Source of the DNA: Verrucomicrobiaceae bacterium
GTDB lineage: Bacteria; Verrucomicrobiota; Verrucomicrobiia; Verrucomicrobiales; Verrucomicrobiaceae
NCBI GenBank assembly: GCA_015075365.1
Contig: JABTUN010000001.1
Location: 992,001 to 1,056,000 of the forward strand
Length of the DNA: 64,000 nucleotides
Direction of reading: 5' to 3'
Part shown: piece by piece, positions 1 to 8,956 of the stretch
How positions within the stretch are numbered: the first letter of the stretch is position 1
Layout: every line of letters begins with the position of its first letter
Made by a program: the position numbers and the translations under genes
The notes under the pieces: generated by a model
What the model was told of the DNA's origin: nothing
Seen by the model: only the letters and a program-made list of their open reading frames with translations
Database searches by the model: none

Positions 1-247
1 GCAGCCACGACGCGTCCGTCGGTGAATTCACACTGCTGTCGAAGTCATTGTTGTTCTCGCGGGCCTCAAAACGCGTGTTGAACTGCGTGTCGAAGACGAG
101 CGCGCCGCTGGCGAAGCTCAGCGGATTCGTATCGAGGGCTGACGCCGCGGCGATGTTCGTCGTGGAAGTCTGCGCGGGCGAAAACGCCGTCAGCGCAAGG
201 CTGGCGGCGAGGGAGAGACGTGGAATGAGCCGGTGGAGGTTTTTCAT
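1..247 (-). CDS. Outer-membrane channel-like protein, N-terminal fragment (cut by window edge)
   Basis: The minus strand opens with an ATG at 247 and stays open to the window edge (about 82 codons). The product starts MKNLHRLIPRLSLAASLALT, a clear signal peptide with a probable cut after A-x-A-like residues near position 25. The mature start has a stretch with F-x-T-R-F-E-A-R-E-N-N-N-D-F, which resembles the first strands of alginate-export-type porins. The strand pattern fits an outer-membrane barrel, but only the N-terminus is present, so the family call is tentative. It is divergent from dabA1 and shares a 208-bp intergenic region with it. Confidence 0.55.
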   Translation of the reverse strand, partial: MKNLHRLIPRLSLAASLALTAFSPAQTSTTNIAAASALDTNPLSFASGALVFDTQFNTRFEARENNNDFDSSVNSPTDASWL

Positions 248-455
248 GAGTTGGGGGTGTTTAGGAAGCCGCGGCCATCACCGCTTTGGCAAAGGCCGGC
301 GCGTGCAGGCAATCACGCCTCTTCTGCCTGCCGCCGCCGTCCCCTCTGCGGGGTAATTCTGTGCATGGGCCGCCGGGTTCCCCTCCAACGGGGACAAATA
401 CCCCCTGTCGAAGGGATGGCAGGCCTGCGGCACGGGGCGTTAATTGCCAGCATTC
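248..455. promoter_or_regulatory. Divergent intergenic region before dabA1
   Basis: This 208-bp stretch separates the porin-like gene from dabA1 and must hold promoters for both. It is C/G-tract rich, with two short CCCC/GGGG dyads and a TACCCCC box near 406. A similar TACCCC string lies about 45 bp before sulP2. No consensus promoter could be picked with confidence. Confidence 0.3.
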
Positions 456-3398
456 ATGAGCGCCACGCATTCCCATTCCGAAACCTGCGGCTGTCACGAT
501 CATGTGCCGCCGTCAGGTGCGGTGGATGAACGCCACGAACGCCTGCGGCATGTCCTCGACCACGCCGCGCACTACCTGCCCACGCAGGGCCCCATCGGCG
601 TGTTTGTTCATCACAACACGCTGCACGCCTTCCAGCATCAGGGCTTTGAAAATTCGGTCATCGAGGCAGCGCAGCTTTTCGAGGCGGAACCGTTCCTTTC
701 CGAGGAGGAGTATCAAAAAGCCCGTGAGCAGGGCAGAATCCTCGATGAAGACATCGACGATGTGCTCAATCGTGAGCCAGACGCGGAGATCATCCCGGGC
801 CGGCTCACACGGCGCAAACTGCGTCGTGCGCTGCTCATTCCAGGCGTTCGCCGCGTGAACGGTCTCGACATCGCCTGGCAAATCGAGGAGGGCGACTGGC
901 TCCAGCGCTTCAGGAGCGATCTGCCGCCCGCCTCCGCCCATCTGCTCACTGGCGACACACCGCGGCAGCTCTGGGACATATGTGCTGCCCGCGTGAGGCC
1001 CCAAGCCGCGCCCGCGCCGCACCGCCCGCGTCGTCCTCATGAGGCCATCCTCGCCGCGAAGGGCGTGGATCTCGACCGTATCGTTCATCCGCCGCTCATC
1101 CGCCTGGTCGGTGCCTATCTCGACCAAGGTATCGCCTACTGGCCGATGCCGTTGCGCGAGGAGGGGCTGCTCGTCGCTTCGCGGCGCATCATGTCGCAGC
1201 CACTTTCCATCTACCGCCGTCATCTCAGCGGTGTGCGCGCCGAATTCCTACGCCAGGAGGAGAAAGGCATGAACGCGGAAGACGTCGTGCTCGACACGCT
1301 GGAGCGCCTTGCCGTGCTTCCCGGTGATTGGGATGAATTCATCACGGCGGAGCTTCTCGCGCTGCGCGGCTGGGCCGGCATGATCCGCATGCTGGAAAAC
1401 GATGTCACACTGGCACCGCATGATCGTGTAAAATGCTCGCTGATGGAGTTTCTCGCCCTGCGCCTCACTTACACGCTCGTGGCCGTGCAGGATCTGATGG
1501 ACGACACCTCCACCTGGCGCGCCATCACGGTCACACCGCTGAAAATGGACCCTCTCACGCCCGTGGCGCGGTTTTTCGATGCCGCGCAGCTCATCGGCCT
1601 GCCGGGCAATGTGATCGCCGCCCTGCCCGAAGAGATGTTTGAGCAGCTCGCCCACGAAATCGCCGCCTGCAACGAAACCGAGCGCCGCCGGTTGCTGCAT
1701 CTCGCCTACGAGCGCCGTCATGAGCGCGGCATCCTCATTCCCCTGGCCAAACACCGCGCCCTGCCGCGTACGCAGCCGGAATACGACCGGCTCGCCGCGC
1801 AGGTCGTCTTCTGCATTGACGAGCGTGAGGAATCCTTCCGTCGGGCGCTCGAGGAAGTCGATTCCTGCATGGAAACCGTCGGCGCCGCCGGCTTTTTTGG
1901 TGTCGCGATTGATTACGCGGGCATTGACGATGCCAGTGGCGTTTCCCTCTGTCCCGTGGTGGTGAAACCCGGTCATTCCGTGCGTGAGGTCGCCGTGGAC
2001 GAGCATGCGCATCTGCATGAGAAGCGCCAGTGGCTGCGCCGTGCATGGGCCAAGATCACGCGCAACGGCTTCATCTCCTCCCGCACACTCGTACGCGGCT
2101 GGATCAGCACCGCGCTGCTTGGATTCTTTTCGCTTTTCCCGCTGGTCTTTCGTGTGCTCAGCCCGCGTGCCTATGGGCGACTCATCAAGCGCCTCAATCG
2201 CGCGTTCCTCCCGGAACCGAGAACGGAGGTCACGTTCATGCGTGATGACAAAGCCTCGCGCGATGCCACCAGCGGGCTCGTCACCGGCTTTACCGAGCCG
2301 GAGATGGCCGACCGCGTTTATTCCGTGCTCGGACCTGCCGGTTTGCACAAGGCGCATGCGCGGCTTGTGGTCATCCTCGGCCATGGCAGCACCAGTTTGA
2401 ACAATCCGTATGAGTCCGCCTACTGCTGCGGTGCCTGCGGTGGCCGCACCGGCGCGCCCAACGCCCGCATCTTTGCCATGATGGCCAATCGCCCCGGTGT
2501 CCGCGCCGCGCTGCGTGAGAAAGGCATCATCATTCCCGAGGATACTTGGTTCATCGGCGGTTACCACGACACTTGCAGCGACGACATCGAGTTCTTTGAT
2601 GTCGATCTCATGCCGGAGGACCACCACGGCGATCTCAACCGCGTGCGACAGTCGATCGACAAGGCGCGCGTGCTCAACGCCGACGAACGCGTGCGCCGCT
2701 TCGGCACTGCCGGAAATGAAATTCGTGGCGAGCGTGCGCTGCGTCATGTGCAGGCGCGTTCTGAGCACATCGCCGAGCCGAGACCTGAGTACGGTCATTG
2801 CACGAATGCCGTGGCCTATGTGGGCCGCCGTGAGCATACCCACGGCCTGTTCATGGACCGCCGCGCCTTCCTCATCAGCTATGATGCCACGAAAGACCCG
2901 GACAATCAGGCGCTCGCCCGTGTGCTCGGCGCGGTCATTCCCGTCTGCGGCGGCATCAGCCTCGAGTATTACTTTTCAACGGTCGATAACGAAGCCTACG
3001 GTAGCGGCACCAAGCTGCCCCATAACATCACCGGCCTCGTCGGTGTCATGAACGGCTTTCAGGGTGACCTGCGCACCGGACTTCCCGTGCAGACGGTCGA
3101 GCTGCACGAACCGGTGCGTATCCTCTTCATCGTCGAAACCACGCCGCAGCGCCTCATGAGCGTCATCAAAGCCAGCCGCGAACTCGTTGAGTTCGTCTGC
3201 AATCGTTGGATCCGCATCGCCACCATGGACCCCGATGACGGCCACATCGAAATCTACCGCGGCAACGACGTCTTCGAGCCGCTCGTCGGCGACGAAGAGC
3301 CGCTCCCCGTCACCCCGAACTCACGAACCTGGTATCGCGGAAAATCGGAACACCTTCCGCTCGCTCGCATCGATCCCCATTGCGCCAGGGCGGCCTGA
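456..3398 (+). CDS. dabA: DabA-type inorganic carbon transporter catalytic subunit (DUF2309), copy 1
   Basis: A 980-residue DUF2309/UPF0753 protein. DabA is the cytoplasmic, carbonic-anhydrase-like zinc subunit of the DAB complex, which turns CO2 into bicarbonate in a vectorial way with a membrane partner. The four expected zinc ligands can be seen: C453 and D455 in VVFCIDER, H643 in LGHGS and C658 in the CGACGG motif; the spacing H+15=C matches the family. The N-terminus has the conserved stretch Q-G-P-I-G-V-F-V-H-H-N-T-L-H-A-F. At 980 residues it is longer than DabA3 (831) and similar to DabA2 (1013). I chose the ATG at 456 (MSATHSHSETC) over the TTG at 444. dabB1 follows after 11 bp. Confidence 0.93.
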   Translation: MSATHSHSETCGCHDHVPPSGAVDERHERLRHVLDHAAHYLPTQGPIGVFVHHNTLHAFQHQGFENSVIEAAQLFEAEPFLSEEEYQKAREQGRILDEDIDDVLNREPDAEIIPGRLTRRKLRRALLIPGVRRVNGLDIAWQIEEGDWLQRFRSDLPPASAHLLTGDTPRQLWDICAARVRPQAAPAPHRPRRPHEAILAAKGVDLDRIVHPPLIRLVGAYLDQGIAYWPMPLREEGLLVASRRIMSQPLSIYRRHLSGVRAEFLRQEEKGMNAEDVVLDTLERLAVLPGDWDEFITAELLALRGWAGMIRMLENDVTLAPHDRVKCSLMEFLALRLTYTLVAVQDLMDDTSTWRAITVTPLKMDPLTPVARFFDAAQLIGLPGNVIAALPEEMFEQLAHEIAACNETERRRLLHLAYERRHERGILIPLAKHRALPRTQPEYDRLAAQVVFCIDEREESFRRALEEVDSCMETVGAAGFFGVAIDYAGIDDASGVSLCPVVVKPGHSVREVAVDEHAHLHEKRQWLRRAWAKITRNGFISSRTLVRGWISTALLGFFSLFPLVFRVLSPRAYGRLIKRLNRAFLPEPRTEVTFMRDDKASRDATSGLVTGFTEPEMADRVYSVLGPAGLHKAHARLVVILGHGSTSLNNPYESAYCCGACGGRTGAPNARIFAMMANRPGVRAALREKGIIIPEDTWFIGGYHDTCSDDIEFFDVDLMPEDHHGDLNRVRQSIDKARVLNADERVRRFGTAGNEIRGERALRHVQARSEHIAEPRPEYGHCTNAVAYVGRREHTHGLFMDRRAFLISYDATKDPDNQALARVLGAVIPVCGGISLEYYFSTVDNEAYGSGTKLPHNITGLVGVMNGFQGDLRTGLPVQTVELHEPVRILFIVETTPQRLMSVIKASRELVEFVCNRWIRIATMDPDDGHIEIYRGNDVFEPLVGDEEPLPVTPNSRTWYRGKSEHLPLARIDPHCARAA

Positions 3399-3409
3399 TT
3401 TCCATTCGC

Positions 3410-4759
3410 ATGTCCCTCGAAAAACTATCACTCGCACTCATCGCCACACCCGGTGTCTTGTTTCTCATGCTGAGCCTTGTCTGGCTGCTTGGTGGCGACA
3501 TCCCTGAGCGGGCCATGTCACGCCTGACCAAGGGCGCGTATGTCTTTCTCACGCTCGTCGTCAGCGTCATCTATTGGAAGATGTGGCAGACGGACATGCA
3601 CTCCATACGAGTCTCGCTGGGAGACTGGTTCAGCGTCTCGCATTACCACTTTCCGCTCACCATCCTGCTGGATCGTCTCTCGCTGCCCATCGTGGGCATC
3701 ACGATCATCCTCGCAGGCATCGTTGGTGCCTTCAGCGTGCGTTATCTGCACCGCGATCCCGGCTTCCACCGTTTCTTCCTGCTGCTGCATTTGTTCACCT
3801 TTGGGGCGTTGCTCGTCTTTATGGCCGATTCGCTCGATCTGCTGCTGGCGGGTTGGGAAATTGTCGGCATCACCTCGGTCCTGCTGATCAGCTTCTTCCA
3901 ATACCGGCCAGATCCGGTGCGGAACGCGCTGCGCGTCTTCGGCATCTACCGCGTGGCGGACTTGTTCATGCTGCTTGCCGTTTTCCTGGCTCATCACTGG
4001 TTCAAAACCGCCTCTTGGAACGGCATGTTCTCGGGGGAGTGGCCCGGTCATGTCAATAACCTCGACGGTCCGGCTGCCACGGTCGTCGCCGTGCTTCTCG
4101 TCTTCGCCGCCAGCGGCAAATCAGCGCAGGGGCCGTTCTGCGGCTGGCTGGTGCGTGCCATGGAAGGCCCAACTCCGTCCAGCGCGGTGTTTTACGGCGC
4201 CATCTCCATTCATGCGGGCGCTTATCTGCTGCTGCGCATCGAGCCGCTGCTGCACTATTCAAAGATCGCCACCGGTCTCGTGATTTTCATCGGCCTGACC
4301 ACAGCCGTGCTCGGCACGCTCGTCCACCGCACCTGCGCGGATGCCAAGACCTCGCTTGCCTATGCCTCGCAGACACAGCTCGGCCTCATCTTCGCCGAAA
4401 TCGGCCTCGGTTGGACCACCTTTGCCATCATCCACCTCATCAGCCACGCCGTGCTTCGCACGCTGCAGTTCCTGCGCTCACCTTCGATGCTGCGCGACTA
4501 CAATCGCGTCCACGCCGCCGCTGGCGGCCAGATCGACCCCACTGGCGAGCATTACGAGTCCCTGCTGCCAAAACATGTCCAGGTCGCCCTCTACCGCATC
4601 GCGTTGGGCCGTGGATTCTACGATGCTGTTGTGGATCGCTTCATCGTCATGCTTGCCGTCCGCCTGGCACAGCTTCTCGCCGTGTTTGAACCGCGCTTCG
4701 TCTCCAAACCTGCGCCGCAGCCACCAGTGGCCGAACCTGTCCGCTCACCCGCTCATTGA
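3410..4759 (+). CDS. dabB: DabB/NuoL-like membrane subunit, copy 1
   Basis: A 449-residue polytopic membrane protein of the proton-translocating NuoL/MrpA family and the likely ion-driven partner of DabA1. It keeps the residues used for proton transfer in this family: a TM5 glutamate in LAGWEIVG and a TM7 lysine in ASGKSAQGPF, followed by EGPTPSSAVFYGA. It lacks the long C-terminal helix of complex I NuoL. The ATG at 3410 was chosen because an upstream TTG would overlap dabA1. The next gene begins at or just after its stop, so dabA1, dabB1 and the NuoM-like gene form one operon. It could also be read as an orphan NuoL-like subunit, but the DabA partner argues for DabB. Confidence 0.85.
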   Translation: MSLEKLSLALIATPGVLFLMLSLVWLLGGDIPERAMSRLTKGAYVFLTLVVSVIYWKMWQTDMHSIRVSLGDWFSVSHYHFPLTILLDRLSLPIVGITIILAGIVGAFSVRYLHRDPGFHRFFLLLHLFTFGALLVFMADSLDLLLAGWEIVGITSVLLISFFQYRPDPVRNALRVFGIYRVADLFMLLAVFLAHHWFKTASWNGMFSGEWPGHVNNLDGPAATVVAVLLVFAASGKSAQGPFCGWLVRAMEGPTPSSAVFYGAISIHAGAYLLLRIEPLLHYSKIATGLVIFIGLTTAVLGTLVHRTCADAKTSLAYASQTQLGLIFAEIGLGWTTFAIIHLISHAVLRTLQFLRSPSMLRDYNRVHAAAGGQIDPTGEHYESLLPKHVQVALYRIALGRGFYDAVVDRFIVMLAVRLAQLLAVFEPRFVSKPAPQPPVAEPVRSPAH

Positions 4760-4767
4760 TCCACCTT

Positions 4768-6156
4768 ATGCAGCAGCTCGCCGCTCCTTTTATCACACTC
4801 GGCATCGGTTCTCTCCTCGCAGGGGCCTTGGTGTCGCTTTGGGTCAAGAACGCACGTCCCGTTGCCATCACGGCGGCGTTGGCCGCCTTTGTCAGCTTTT
4901 GGCTCTCCGCGCGTGAAGTCGCTGTCGCGGGAGTTGCGCGTTTGTTTGATCCACTGTTGCACTGGTTCGAGGCCGACGCGCTCGATGCCGCGCCGATGGC
5001 CTTCTTTGCCGCGCTGACCTTGCTTGTTCTCATCCTCGCGCCGAAACGCGACGCTGGCAGCCGTGCCGTGTCCGGCATGCTGCTTCTGTCCGCTGCCACG
5101 CAGACCGCCTATGGCGCGGCAAATCTCGCGGTGCTCGCCGTGGGCTGGTGGCTCACCAGTCTGCCCTTTGTGCTGCGCATGTTCGGCACGGATCGCAGCC
5201 AGAGGCTTTCGCAGGGGTTTCTTATCGTCAGCGCTGTCGCGCTCACCACCTGCATCATGCTTCTGCATCATGTGGAGATCGATGAACTGTCCCATGCCGG
5301 CAAACTTGCCTTCGGCATGCTCATTCTCGCCGTCGTGTTGAGAAAAGGTGTCTTCCCCTTCCATGGCTGGATTCTCAGCGCCTTCGAGCACGGTCCGCTG
5401 CTGCCCACCGTGCTGTTGTTCAACGGCCACCTCGGCGCTCTGCTCATCGCCAGATCAGAGGCCGCCGCGCTGCCGGAGGCGGCAAAGCACGCGCTCGATC
5501 TCCTCAGCATCGCCGCGCTCGTCACCGCGCTGATCACCAGCATCCGTTCCTTTGCGGAAACACGGCCGCGCCGCATGCTGGGGTTGCTGTGCGTCTCGCA
5601 GGCCAGCTTCATCCTGGCCGGCATCGCCACGGCGAATGCGGAGGGCATCACCGGGGCGCTCGTTCACTGGCTGGTAGTCACAGCCGCTTCGACAGGGCTC
5701 GTATGCATCGTCCGCGTGCTCGAAGTGCGCGTCTCAGGCAGCTCTGATCCTGCGGAGCACCTCGGCCTCGCCGCCAAAGCGCCGCGTCTTGCCACCTTCT
5801 TCCTCGTCTGCGGTTTCGCGCTCATTGGTCTGCCTGGGACGCTCGGCTATTGCGCGGAGGATCTGCTCTTTCACGGCGCTTTGGAGAATCATCCCTGGCT
5901 TGGTCTTGCCCTGCCTTTCGCCACCGCCTTCAACGCCATCAATCTGATGCGCCTCTTCAGCATTCTCTTCCTCGGGGTGCTGCCGAAGCATGTCATCGGC
6001 ATCCCCGACGCGTTGCCCCGCGAGCGCTGGCCTCTCGCCGCCTGCATGGTTTTTCTGATCGCCGGCGGTCTCTTCCCCTCGGCGGTGATTCACTGGCGAG
6101 CGGAGGCCGCGCACGAGATCGAGGCATCATTCGGCGTTCACGCAGCGCAAGAGTAA
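4768..6156 (+). CDS. NuoM/NuoN-like second membrane subunit of DAB set 1
   Basis: A roughly 462-residue, very hydrophobic protein with a Proton_antipo_M-type core (LRKGVFPFHGW, then LIGLPGTLGYCAEDL, as in NuoM/NuoN). It ends the dabA1-dabB1 operon. A TTG at 4756 overlapping the dabB1 stop (TTGA) is an alternative start. Classical DAB has one membrane subunit; here a second antiporter-like protein is coupled to it, and the same layout is seen in the dab2 operon. I infer that it is a third complex subunit, perhaps an extra ion channel. Its stop lies 14 bp from the stop of the convergent sulP1. Confidence 0.75.
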   Translation: MQQLAAPFITLGIGSLLAGALVSLWVKNARPVAITAALAAFVSFWLSAREVAVAGVARLFDPLLHWFEADALDAAPMAFFAALTLLVLILAPKRDAGSRAVSGMLLLSAATQTAYGAANLAVLAVGWWLTSLPFVLRMFGTDRSQRLSQGFLIVSAVALTTCIMLLHHVEIDELSHAGKLAFGMLILAVVLRKGVFPFHGWILSAFEHGPLLPTVLLFNGHLGALLIARSEAAALPEAAKHALDLLSIAALVTALITSIRSFAETRPRRMLGLLCVSQASFILAGIATANAEGITGALVHWLVVTAASTGLVCIVRVLEVRVSGSSDPAEHLGLAAKAPRLATFFLVCGFALIGLPGTLGYCAEDLLFHGALENHPWLGLALPFATAFNAINLMRLFSILFLGVLPKHVIGIPDALPRERWPLAACMVFLIAGGLFPSAVIHWRAEAAHEIEASFGVHAAQE

Positions 6157-6170
6157 GCGATTTCAGTTCA

Positions 6171-7589
6171 TCACGCGCGGCAGCGAATCCGCTGTCCCCT
6201 GGGCGTCTGGCGTGCGGACTTGAACCACACTTCGTGAAACTCATCGAGCATCACCTGTCCGCCGGACTCTTCCTGCTGCTCGCGCCACTGTTGCAGCGCC
6301 TCAAAGACGGGATGATCGATATATTCGAGCGCCAGATCGAGCTTCACCGGCTTTCCGCCAGGAATCCGCGACAGCGCCTCGTTCAGGACCGGCAGCGAGG
6401 CCAAAGCCAGCGTGCCGGCGAGCTTCAGATGCCAGCGATCTTTCTTCTGCTCAACCTGCACCTCCGTTCTGCCCAGCCGACGAGATAGAAACAGCAGCGA
6501 AAGGCCGGTCCCGAGTCCCGCGCCCCACAGCACACCACCCAACACCACGCCGAGCAGTGTGACGGCATAAAAAAGCACGTCCTGACGTGTTTGCAGCGAC
6601 CGCACGTCCACCAGATTCAAGCCCGCATGCATGAGCAGGCCTGACAGCACTGCCAGCGGGATGGATTCCACCACGCGTCCGAAGCAAAAGGCGAATAACA
6701 AGACCCACAGGCCATGCATCACGGCTGACCAGCGGGAAACCGCGCCTGCGCGGACGTTCGCGTTCGAACGCACGACCACACTGGCCACCGGCAGGCCGCC
6801 GAGCAGCCCCGAAACGACATTTCCCGCGCCTTGGGCCGAAAGTTCCATGTCCAGATTGGCGCGGGCACCTGCGTGCATCCGGCCCTTGGCTGACGCGCAC
6901 AAAAGCGATTCGATGCTCGCGACAAGAGCCAGCGTGATCACCGCCACGATCAGGGCGCCCCAGTCCGCATTCTCCGGCAGCGTCAGCCCCATGCTGACAG
7001 ACGACTCCGGCATGCGGACACGCGCCACATCCATCTTCATCAACACGGAGATCAAAGTGACCAACGACGACGCCACCAGCGTGCCTGGGATTTTTCTCCA
7101 GCCCCACCATTGCCAAAGGAAGGCCACCGCCAGCGTCGTGATGCCGAGCATCATCGCGGCCTCGTTGGTTTCACTGATCAGGCCGCGCATCTGTGTCACC
7201 GCAACCGAGACACCCAGGCCGGCCAGCAAACCATGCAGCACCGCAGGGGCGATCATGAGCACGCCGTCCGCCAGTTTGAAAATCCCCAGTAAAGCCTGGA
7301 GAACCCCGGCGGAAGCAGTGATCAAACACACCGTCTCCCAGCCAAACTCAGGCACCATCCCCGCCACCACGAGGATCAGCCCCGCAGCCGGTCCTGAAAC
7401 CAGAAGTGGCGCTCCTGTCAGCAGGCCGACAACGATCCCGCCCACTGCCGCGCCGATCAAGCCGGCGCTCACAGGCGCGCCCGAGGCCAGCGCGATGCCA
7501 ACCGACAGCGGCAACGCGATGAGCGAGACGATGAACGAGGAAAAAAGATCGCGGTGCGGAATGCGGGACACACCTCCGAAGCTATCCAC
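6171..7589 (-). CDS. SulP family anion (bicarbonate/sulfate) transporter with STAS-like tail, copy 1
   Basis: A 472-residue SulP/SLC26 permease. The N-terminal core has the family patterns ALPLSVGIALASGAP and VSGPAAGL, then about ten more membrane segments, then a soluble STAS-like tail from about residue 385 to the end. It is the last gene of the minus-strand sulP2-dabA2-dabB2-nuoM-like operon, 62 bp after the NuoM-like gene. BicA-type SulP proteins import bicarbonate with sodium. The position next to DAB genes makes bicarbonate the likely substrate, but sulfate cannot be ruled out from sequence alone. Confidence 0.85.
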   Translation of the reverse strand: MDSFGGVSRIPHRDLFSSFIVSLIALPLSVGIALASGAPVSAGLIGAAVGGIVVGLLTGAPLLVSGPAAGLILVVAGMVPEFGWETVCLITASAGVLQALLGIFKLADGVLMIAPAVLHGLLAGLGVSVAVTQMRGLISETNEAAMMLGITTLAVAFLWQWWGWRKIPGTLVASSLVTLISVLMKMDVARVRMPESSVSMGLTLPENADWGALIVAVITLALVASIESLLCASAKGRMHAGARANLDMELSAQGAGNVVSGLLGGLPVASVVVRSNANVRAGAVSRWSAVMHGLWVLLFAFCFGRVVESIPLAVLSGLLMHAGLNLVDVRSLQTRQDVLFYAVTLLGVVLGGVLWGAGLGTGLSLLFLSRRLGRTEVQVEQKKDRWHLKLAGTLALASLPVLNEALSRIPGGKPVKLDLALEYIDHPVFEALQQWREQQEESGGQVMLDEFHEVWFKSARQTPRGQRIRCRA

Positions 7590-7631
7590 CGGCCTCCGGC
7601 CAAACCATCCCCCCCGCAGGGTATTCTATCC

Positions 7632-7648
7632 CACCCCAGGAGGGGGTG
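7632..7648. terminator. G/C-rich hairpin between the NuoM-like gene and sulP1
   Basis: A perfect 6-bp dyad, CACCCC-AGGAG-GGGGTG, lies 4 bp past the NuoM-like stop and 43 bp before the sulP1 start. There is no U-tract on the minus strand, so it may slow transcription or protect mRNA rather than terminate fully. It could set sulP1 expression below the rest of the operon. Confidence 0.35.
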
Positions 7649-7651
7649 ACC

Positions 7652-8956
7652 TCACTTCCCTCGTTCGAGCAGCTTGTCGGCTGTGTGATGGCGCGAAGCC
7701 ACCACGCCGGGCGAAAACCAGCCGCCGAGGAAGACGATGAGCGCGATGACGATGATGCCGGCGCGTTCGAGCGGCGTTTTGCGCAGCGAGACGGAGGTGG
7801 TGGGGCGCTTGCCGGTGAAGAGGGCGAAGTAGGCACGGAGGATGGCGATGCCGTTGAACATGGCGGCGGTGGCGAGCGTGAAACTCACGCCGAGACCCTG
7901 GTCGGCGCTGCCGCTGATGAGCAGTTCCATCGGCACAAACCCGATCGTGCCGGGAAAGCCCACGCTGGCGAGACCGGTGATCATGAAACAAACCGCGAGG
8001 CCGGGCACCTGCTCATAAAAGCCGTGATGCTCCCGCAGTGAGAGCGCGCCGAAGCGGGCCTCCAGCGCGCGCACGGAGAAGGCCAGTCCCGCGAGCGAGA
8101 GCGTGGAAGAAATCCACAAGCACAGCGCGGCGGTGAGACCGTTCGAGGTGTGCAGCATCACGGCGAACATCACCAGCGCGGTCTGGCTGAGGCAAAGATG
8201 CGCGAAGAACTTCCGCACCTCGTTTTGCACAATGGCCATGCCGCCGCCATACACGGCGGTGATCAAACACACGATGCTCGCGGCATTCAGCATCCATTCG
8301 GGCGTTGAAGGCAGCAGCAGGCGTAAGGCGGCCAGCACCTCCATCAGCGGCAGCACGAAGACCATCGCCGTGCCATACGCGGCGCCTTGGAACAGCGTCG
8401 GCAGCCAGCCGTGCAGCGGCACGATGCCGCCGCGCAGCAGCAGCGCGAGCAAGAGCAACGCGTAGCCCGTGTCCGAGCCGGCGAACCGCCATCCCAAGAC
8501 GAGCAACACGACAAACAGGCCCATGTGGATCAGGTAGCCGCGCACCGGCTGGCCACGGCTCATCAAATCCCACAGCGGCACCAGCACGCCGAGCACCAGC
8601 AGCGCGATGAGCATCCACGGCGTCTGGCATGTCACCGCCGCGAGGCTGACGAACGCCGCGATCAGCAGGCGCACGCAGAACATCGGTGAGACACGCGACT
8701 TCGCCGTGCCCAGCAGCGTCAGCAGATGCAGCAGCGCGAGCACGGGCAGCATCGGCGCGGCGAGGTCATCGACGGCGAAGTGCCTCAAAACGGCCGAGCC
8801 ATGCTGAAAGCCAGCTGCCGTGGCCGTGAGCAGCGTGGTGATGAAGAAGCCCAGGCTCGCACGCAGCGCCTCCGCAGGCGTTTTGAAAAAGGCCACCGTC
8901 ACCGCGCCCAGCAGCGGCAGCAGCAACGTCAGTTCCAGCCAGGGAAGTTCACTCAC
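7652..8956 (-). CDS. NuoM/NuoN-like second membrane subunit of DAB set 2
   Basis: A 434-residue polytopic protein of the NuoM/NuoN type, with LRGGIVPLHGWLP and a conserved SVGFPGTIGFVPMELL block. The TM7 lysine of active antiporter subunits appears to be replaced (LRGG). The GTG at 8956 is chosen because it overlaps the dabB2 stop as GTGA, the usual sign of translational coupling; the longer reading frame upstream only shadows dabB2. It holds the same place as the gene at 4768 in set 1, which supports a three-gene DAB variant. Confidence 0.75.
   Translation of the reverse strand: MSELPWLELTLLLPLLGAVTVAFFKTPAEALRASLGFFITTLLTATAAGFQHGSAVLRHFAVDDLAAPMLPVLALLHLLTLLGTAKSRVSPMFCVRLLIAAFVSLAAVTCQTPWMLIALLVLGVLVPLWDLMSRGQPVRGYLIHMGLFVVLLVLGWRFAGSDTGYALLLLALLLRGGIVPLHGWLPTLFQGAAYGTAMVFVLPLMEVLAALRLLLPSTPEWMLNAASIVCLITAVYGGGMAIVQNEVRKFFAHLCLSQTALVMFAVMLHTSNGLTAALCLWISSTLSLAGLAFSVRALEARFGALSLREHHGFYEQVPGLAVCFMITGLASVGFPGTIGFVPMELLISGSADQGLGVSFTLATAAMFNGIAILRAYFALFTGKRPTTSVSLRKTPLERAGIIVIALIVFLGGWFSPGVVASRHHTADKLLERGK

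Noticed and set aside
1248..2843. Long open frame (531 codons) on the minus strand opposite dabA1
   Set aside because: It is the GC-driven antisense shadow of dabA1, with composition and sequence unlike a folded protein and no family motif.
3380..6156. Reading the NuoL/NuoM-like genes as part of respiratory complex I or an Mrp antiporter
   Set aside because: No other nuo or mrp subunits are present, and each set is directly coupled to a dabA gene.
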